Positions 19,757-22,495 of a stretch of DNA of 22,495 nt are shown here, piece by piece. A program made the position numbers and the translations under genes. Within the stretch, counting starts at the first letter, position 1. Every line of letters begins with the position of its first letter. The stretch is from a virus, in IMG/VR virus record IMGVR_UViG_3300007533_000211, positions 1 to 22,495 of that record, one strand, 5' to 3'. The notes under the pieces are model-generated. The model ran no database searches. It saw only the letters and a program-made list of their open reading frames with translations, and was not told the origin of the DNA.

Positions 19757-20120
19757 AGCCCTCATCTACGCGCTCATGCTGGTCAGCGGCGGCCTCGGCG
19801 GGGCGGCGATCGCCAGCCGGCGCGTGCTCCGGCACAAGAGCGTGTCGTGCATGATGGTCGTGGCCTACGTGATCATCGGAGCGGCCTCCGGCAGCATGGT
19901 GTGGGCCGCGGCGATCATCTTCGGCCTCGACCAGCACCTCGACACCCTCGCCCTGCTCGGCTTCTCGACGTTCACCGGCGGGGCCTTCGCGGTCGTGCTC
20001 GGCGCCACGCAGGGCGGCATCACGCTCATCGCCGAGAAGCTCGGATGGCACTTCGAGTTCACCGTGAAGCGCGACGACCGGCCGAGCGACAAGCGCGAGC
20101 GCGAGGGGCAGAATCAGTGA
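19728..20120 (+). CDS. Second holin-like membrane protein
   Basis: 130 residues from the ATG at 19728, with GGGAAA about 10 bp upstream; the in-frame ATG at 19695 would add 11 residues but lacks a good site. Three hydrophobic segments: 'ALIYALMLVSGGLGGAAIA', 'SCMMVVAYVIIGAASGSMVWAAAIIFGL' and 'TLALLGFSTFTGGAFAVVLGATQGGITLIA', followed by a long charged cytoplasmic tail ('KRDDRPSDKREREGQNQ'). The overall form suits a LydA-type or other class I holin. With a similar protein encoded before Rz, one may be holin and the other antiholin or pinholin. The stop overlaps the GTG of the ParB-methyltransferase gene. Confidence 0.68.
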   Translation: MHDRILDLTEALIYALMLVSGGLGGAAIASRRVLRHKSVSCMMVVAYVIIGAASGSMVWAAAIIFGLDQHLDTLALLGFSTFTGGAFAVVLGATQGGITLIAEKLGWHFEFTVKRDDRPSDKREREGQNQ

Positions 20121-21442
20121 GCGATATGTGGGCCACCCGGATTGTCGAGGAAGGCACGGAAGCCCCCGACAACCTGCTCGCCAATCCCCGCAACTGGCGC
20201 GTCCACCCGAAGATCCAGCAAGACCGGCTCGAGGCACTGCTCGACCGCGTCGGATGGGTGCAGCGCGTGATCGTCAACCGCACGACCGGGCACATCGTCG
20301 ACGGCCACCTGCGCGTGTCGCTGGCAGCGCGGCGCGGCGACCCGAGCGTCCCCGTGGCCTACGTCGAGATGACCGAGGACGAGGAAGCGCTCGTGCTCGC
20401 CACCTTCGACCCCATCGCCGAGCTGGCCGGGCGCGATGCCGAGATCCTCGCCGACCTGATCAAGGACATCGAGGTCGACGATTCGCGGATCGACGAATTC
20501 CTGCTCGAGCTCGAGGGCGTGGACCCGAACAAGGTGGAGAAGCCCGGCCAGACCGACCCGGACGACGTGCCGGTCCCGGCGCTCACCCCATGCTGCCAGC
20601 CCGGGGAGCTGTGGCAGCTCGGCGACCATCGCCTCTACGTCGGGGATTCGCGCGCAGCATCGAGCTTCCGCACCCTCCTGCAGAGCCCGAATGAGCAGGA
20701 ACAGCCCGACGCGATCTGGACCGATCCGCCGTACAACGTCGCCTACACCGACTCGAGGGGCCGCACCATCCAGAACGACCAGATGGACACGGCGGCCTTC
20801 GTGCGATTCCTGCGCGACCTGTTCACGGCCGCGTTCTCGACCCTCAAGCCCGGCAGCGCGGTCTACGTCGCGCACGCCGACAGCGAGGGCGAGGCCTTCC
20901 GCCGGGCCATGCGCGAGTCCGGCGTCGAGGTGCGCCAGTGCCTGATCTGGATCAAGGACCGATTCACGATCGGGCGGCAGGACTACCAATGGCAGCACGA
21001 GCCGGTGCTCTACGGCTGGACGGAGGGAACGCACCGCTGGTACGCAGACCGCTCGCAGAGCACCGCACTCGACGAGGGCCGCGACATCGACAGCCTGCCG
21101 AAAGCGGAGCTGCTCGACCTCGTGCGCGGCATCCTCGAGCAGATCGAGCCGACCGTGCACCGCGAGGACAAGCCGAGTCGATCCGAGGCGCACCCGACCA
21201 TGAAGCCCGTGCGCCTCATCGCCCGGCACCTGAAGAACAGCACGAAGCGCGGAGACCTCGTGCTCGACCCCTGCGCGGGGAGCGGATCAACCCTGATCGC
21301 ATGCGAGCAGCTCGGGCGGCGGGCCCGCGTGATCGAGCTCGACCCGGTCTACGCCGACGTCATTATCCGGCGCTGGCAGACCTTCACGGACATGCAGGCC
21401 GAGCGAGTCGACGGCGCCCCGTGGCAAGATCCGAACGGTTGA
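20117..21442 (+). CDS. ParB-like + DNA methyltransferase fusion
   Basis: 441 residues from a GTG at 20117 that overlaps the previous stop and has GAGGGG 8 bp upstream. Residues about 15-115 are a ParB/Srx-type domain ('NPRNWRVHPKIQQDRLEALLDRVGW', 'TGHIVDGHLRVSLAARRGDPSVPVAYVEM'). Residues about 165-425 are an amino-methyltransferase: catalytic 'DPPY' at 203-206, a variable region at about 285-350, then the SAM-binding 'DPCAGSGST' at 384-392 and 'EAHPTMKPVRLIARHL'. DPPY before the SAM motif marks the beta/D21-like group, usually N6-adenine or N4-cytosine modifying. It probably protects phage DNA from host restriction or marks it. No partner restriction enzyme is present. Confidence 0.92.
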   Translation: MSDMWATRIVEEGTEAPDNLLANPRNWRVHPKIQQDRLEALLDRVGWVQRVIVNRTTGHIVDGHLRVSLAARRGDPSVPVAYVEMTEDEEALVLATFDPIAELAGRDAEILADLIKDIEVDDSRIDEFLLELEGVDPNKVEKPGQTDPDDVPVPALTPCCQPGELWQLGDHRLYVGDSRAASSFRTLLQSPNEQEQPDAIWTDPPYNVAYTDSRGRTIQNDQMDTAAFVRFLRDLFTAAFSTLKPGSAVYVAHADSEGEAFRRAMRESGVEVRQCLIWIKDRFTIGRQDYQWQHEPVLYGWTEGTHRWYADRSQSTALDEGRDIDSLPKAELLDLVRGILEQIEPTVHREDKPSRSEAHPTMKPVRLIARHLKNSTKRGDLVLDPCAGSGSTLIACEQLGRRARVIELDPVYADVIIRRWQTFTDMQAERVDGAPWQDPNG

Positions 21443-21461
21443 TGCACCGGAGGTTGATGGC

Positions 21462-21968
21462 GTGGGGCAATCGGAAACATCGGCACGACGCGCTCTGGCG
21501 GCCCAACGACGGCGCGAGGCGATGCGGTTTCGACGCACGGGTATGTCCTACGCGACCATCGCCCAACAGCTCGGATGCACCCCGCAGGCCGCGCACAAGA
21601 TGGTCCGCAAAGAGCTGGAGAAGCTCGAACAGGACACGGCCAGCGACCGCGAGGAAGTGCGCCTGCTCGAGCTTGAGCGCCTCGACCGCATGCTCATGGG
21701 CTGTTGGAACGCGGCGACTGACGGCGACAAGGACGCGATCCTGTCGGCCCTGCGTATCATGGAACGACGGAGCAAGCTGCTCGGCACAGACATGCCGGCA
21801 AAAACCGCGTTCACGGATCCCACCGGGGAGCACGAGGCCGAGGGCGCTGGCGTGCTGGTCCTGCCGGAAACGGCCGAGGGAGTAGATGCGTGGCTGCGAG
21901 CAGTCGGGCACTGGAAAGAAAGAAAGGGCGAGGACGATCAGCAGACGACGCCCAAGGACGACGGCTGA
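21462..21968 (+). CDS. terS: Putative terminase small subunit
   Basis: 168 residues from a GTG at 21462 with GGAGG 8 bp upstream. Residues about 20-50 ('MRFRRTGMSYATIAQQLGCTPQAAHKMVRKELEKL') are a helix-turn-helix. A helical oligomerisation region follows ('EEVRLLELERLDRMLMGCWNAATDGDKDAILSALRIMERRSKLLG'), and the C-terminal ~55 residues are acidic and flexible. This HTH plus 'L.R.....A..GD..A...AL.I..RR..LLG' pattern is common in TerS-like proteins encoded before TerL. It should recognise the packaging site, often in or near this gene, and load TerL. The TerL gene starts within its 3' end in another frame. Confidence 0.85.
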   Translation: MGQSETSARRALAAQRRREAMRFRRTGMSYATIAQQLGCTPQAAHKMVRKELEKLEQDTASDREEVRLLELERLDRMLMGCWNAATDGDKDAILSALRIMERRSKLLGTDMPAKTAFTDPTGEHEAEGAGVLVLPETAEGVDAWLRAVGHWKERKGEDDQQTTPKDDG

Positions 21969-22495
21969 TATGGGCGCCGCAGGAAGGCCCGCAACAGCTT
22001 CTGCTCACCTGCCCGGTCGAGGACATCCTGTTTGGCGGGGCGCGCGGTGGCGGCAAGACAGACGGCCTCGCCGGGGACTACCTCAAGCACTGGAACCGAT
22101 GGGGCCGGCGCGCCCGCGGGATCCTGTTTCGCCGATCCTACGACGAGCTCGAGGAAGTGATGGCGCGCCTGTTCGAGGTGTTTTACCCGCTCGGCGCCCG
22201 ATGGCGTGCCGGGGCAAAGACGTGGTACATGCCCGGCGGCGGCCCGAGCGGCGGGTTCCTGAAGCTGCGCTACCTCGAGCGAGACCACGACGCGGCCCGC
22301 TATCAGGGGCATTCCTACACATGGCTCGGCGGCGACGAGATCGGCAACTTCCCGACCCCGGCCCCGATCGACAAGATGCGGGCGACCCTGCGCTCGGTGC
22401 ACGGGGTGCCCTGCGTCATGCGCCTGACGGCGAATCCGGGCGGCGTGGGCCACGGCTGGATCTACGAGCGGTACATGGAGGGCAAGACACCGCTG
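21890..22495 (+). CDS. terL: Terminase large subunit, 3' part beyond the window
   Basis: 202 residues visible. I choose the GTG at 21890 because GAGGGAG lies 7 bp upstream; it overlaps the small-subunit gene by 79 bp. After a basic N-terminus, 'LIWAPQEGPQQLLL' resembles an adenine-binding Q motif, 'FGGARGGGKTDG' is the Walker A loop of phage terminases, 'ILFRRSYDELEEVM' follows as usual, 'RYQGHSYTWLGGDEIGNFP' holds Walker B with its Asp-Glu pair, and 'RLTANPGGVGHGWI' is the coupling motif region. It is the ATPase motor that fills the capsid and cuts DNA; the nuclease half lies outside the window. Confidence 0.95.
   Translation, partial: MAASSRALERKKGRGRSADDAQGRRLIWAPQEGPQQLLLTCPVEDILFGGARGGGKTDGLAGDYLKHWNRWGRRARGILFRRSYDELEEVMARLFEVFYPLGARWRAGAKTWYMPGGGPSGGFLKLRYLERDHDAARYQGHSYTWLGGDEIGNFPTPAPIDKMRATLRSVHGVPCVMRLTANPGGVGHGWIYERYMEGKTPL

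Overview
The window is a piece of a GC-rich tailed dsDNA phage or prophage, by gene content a siphovirus-like member of Caudoviricetes infecting a high-GC Gram-negative bacterium. The Gram-negative host is inferred from the Rz/Rz1-type spanin pair, the GH108 endolysin and the Mor-family activator. I cannot name the genus or phage. No host gene, tRNA, integrase, insertion sequence or CRISPR array was seen. Coding is nearly gapless and the longest non-coding stretch is about 125 bp. Tail-tip genes lie at the left edge and the terminase genes at the right edge, so the window crosses the usual start of the late operon, as a circularly permuted contig or internal prophage segment would.

Layout. 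(1) 1-10518, plus strand: end of the tail module and virion appendages. In order these are a DUF1833 protein, an NlpC/P60 tail peptidase, a very large TipJ-like tail-tip protein, a short tail-fibre-like protein, a repeat-tipped propeller-like protein, a small putative virion protein, a 945-residue LamG + DUF4038 (apiosidase-like) + tandem-repeat protein, and a small beta-rich protein. (2) 10517-10540: intrinsic terminator for the leftward operon. (3) 14118 down to 10567, minus strand: recombination operon with ERF annealing protein, YqaJ/lambda-Exo nuclease, DUF1351 protein, SSB and a small tail-anchored membrane protein. (4) 14119-14243: divergent control region. (5) 14244-18144, plus strand: early/replication operon with a Cro/YdaS-like regulator, a replication initiator whose gene carries six palindromic iterons and an AT-rich island (putative origin), a DnaC-like helicase loader, two unknown genes, an exported protein, a VRR-NUC nuclease and a Mor-family activator. 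(6) 18193-20120: lysis module with GH108 endolysin, holin-like protein, Rz with nested Rz1, and a second holin-like protein. (7) 20117-22495: ParB-methyltransferase fusion, small terminase and the 5' part of large terminase.

How it fits together. The divergent region would drive recombination genes leftward and replication genes rightward. The initiator would bind iterons in its own gene, melt the adjacent AT-rich island and recruit host helicase through the DnaC-like loader. The last early gene, the Mor-like activator, sits just before lysis and packaging, which suggests a Mu Mor/C-like switch to late transcription inside an otherwise lambda-like plan. The points most worth a second look are the palindromic-iteron origin with 42-bp (four-turn) phasing, a leftward terminator buried in the initiator gene, several long perfect inverted repeats in the early operon, and the apiosidase-like tail protein.
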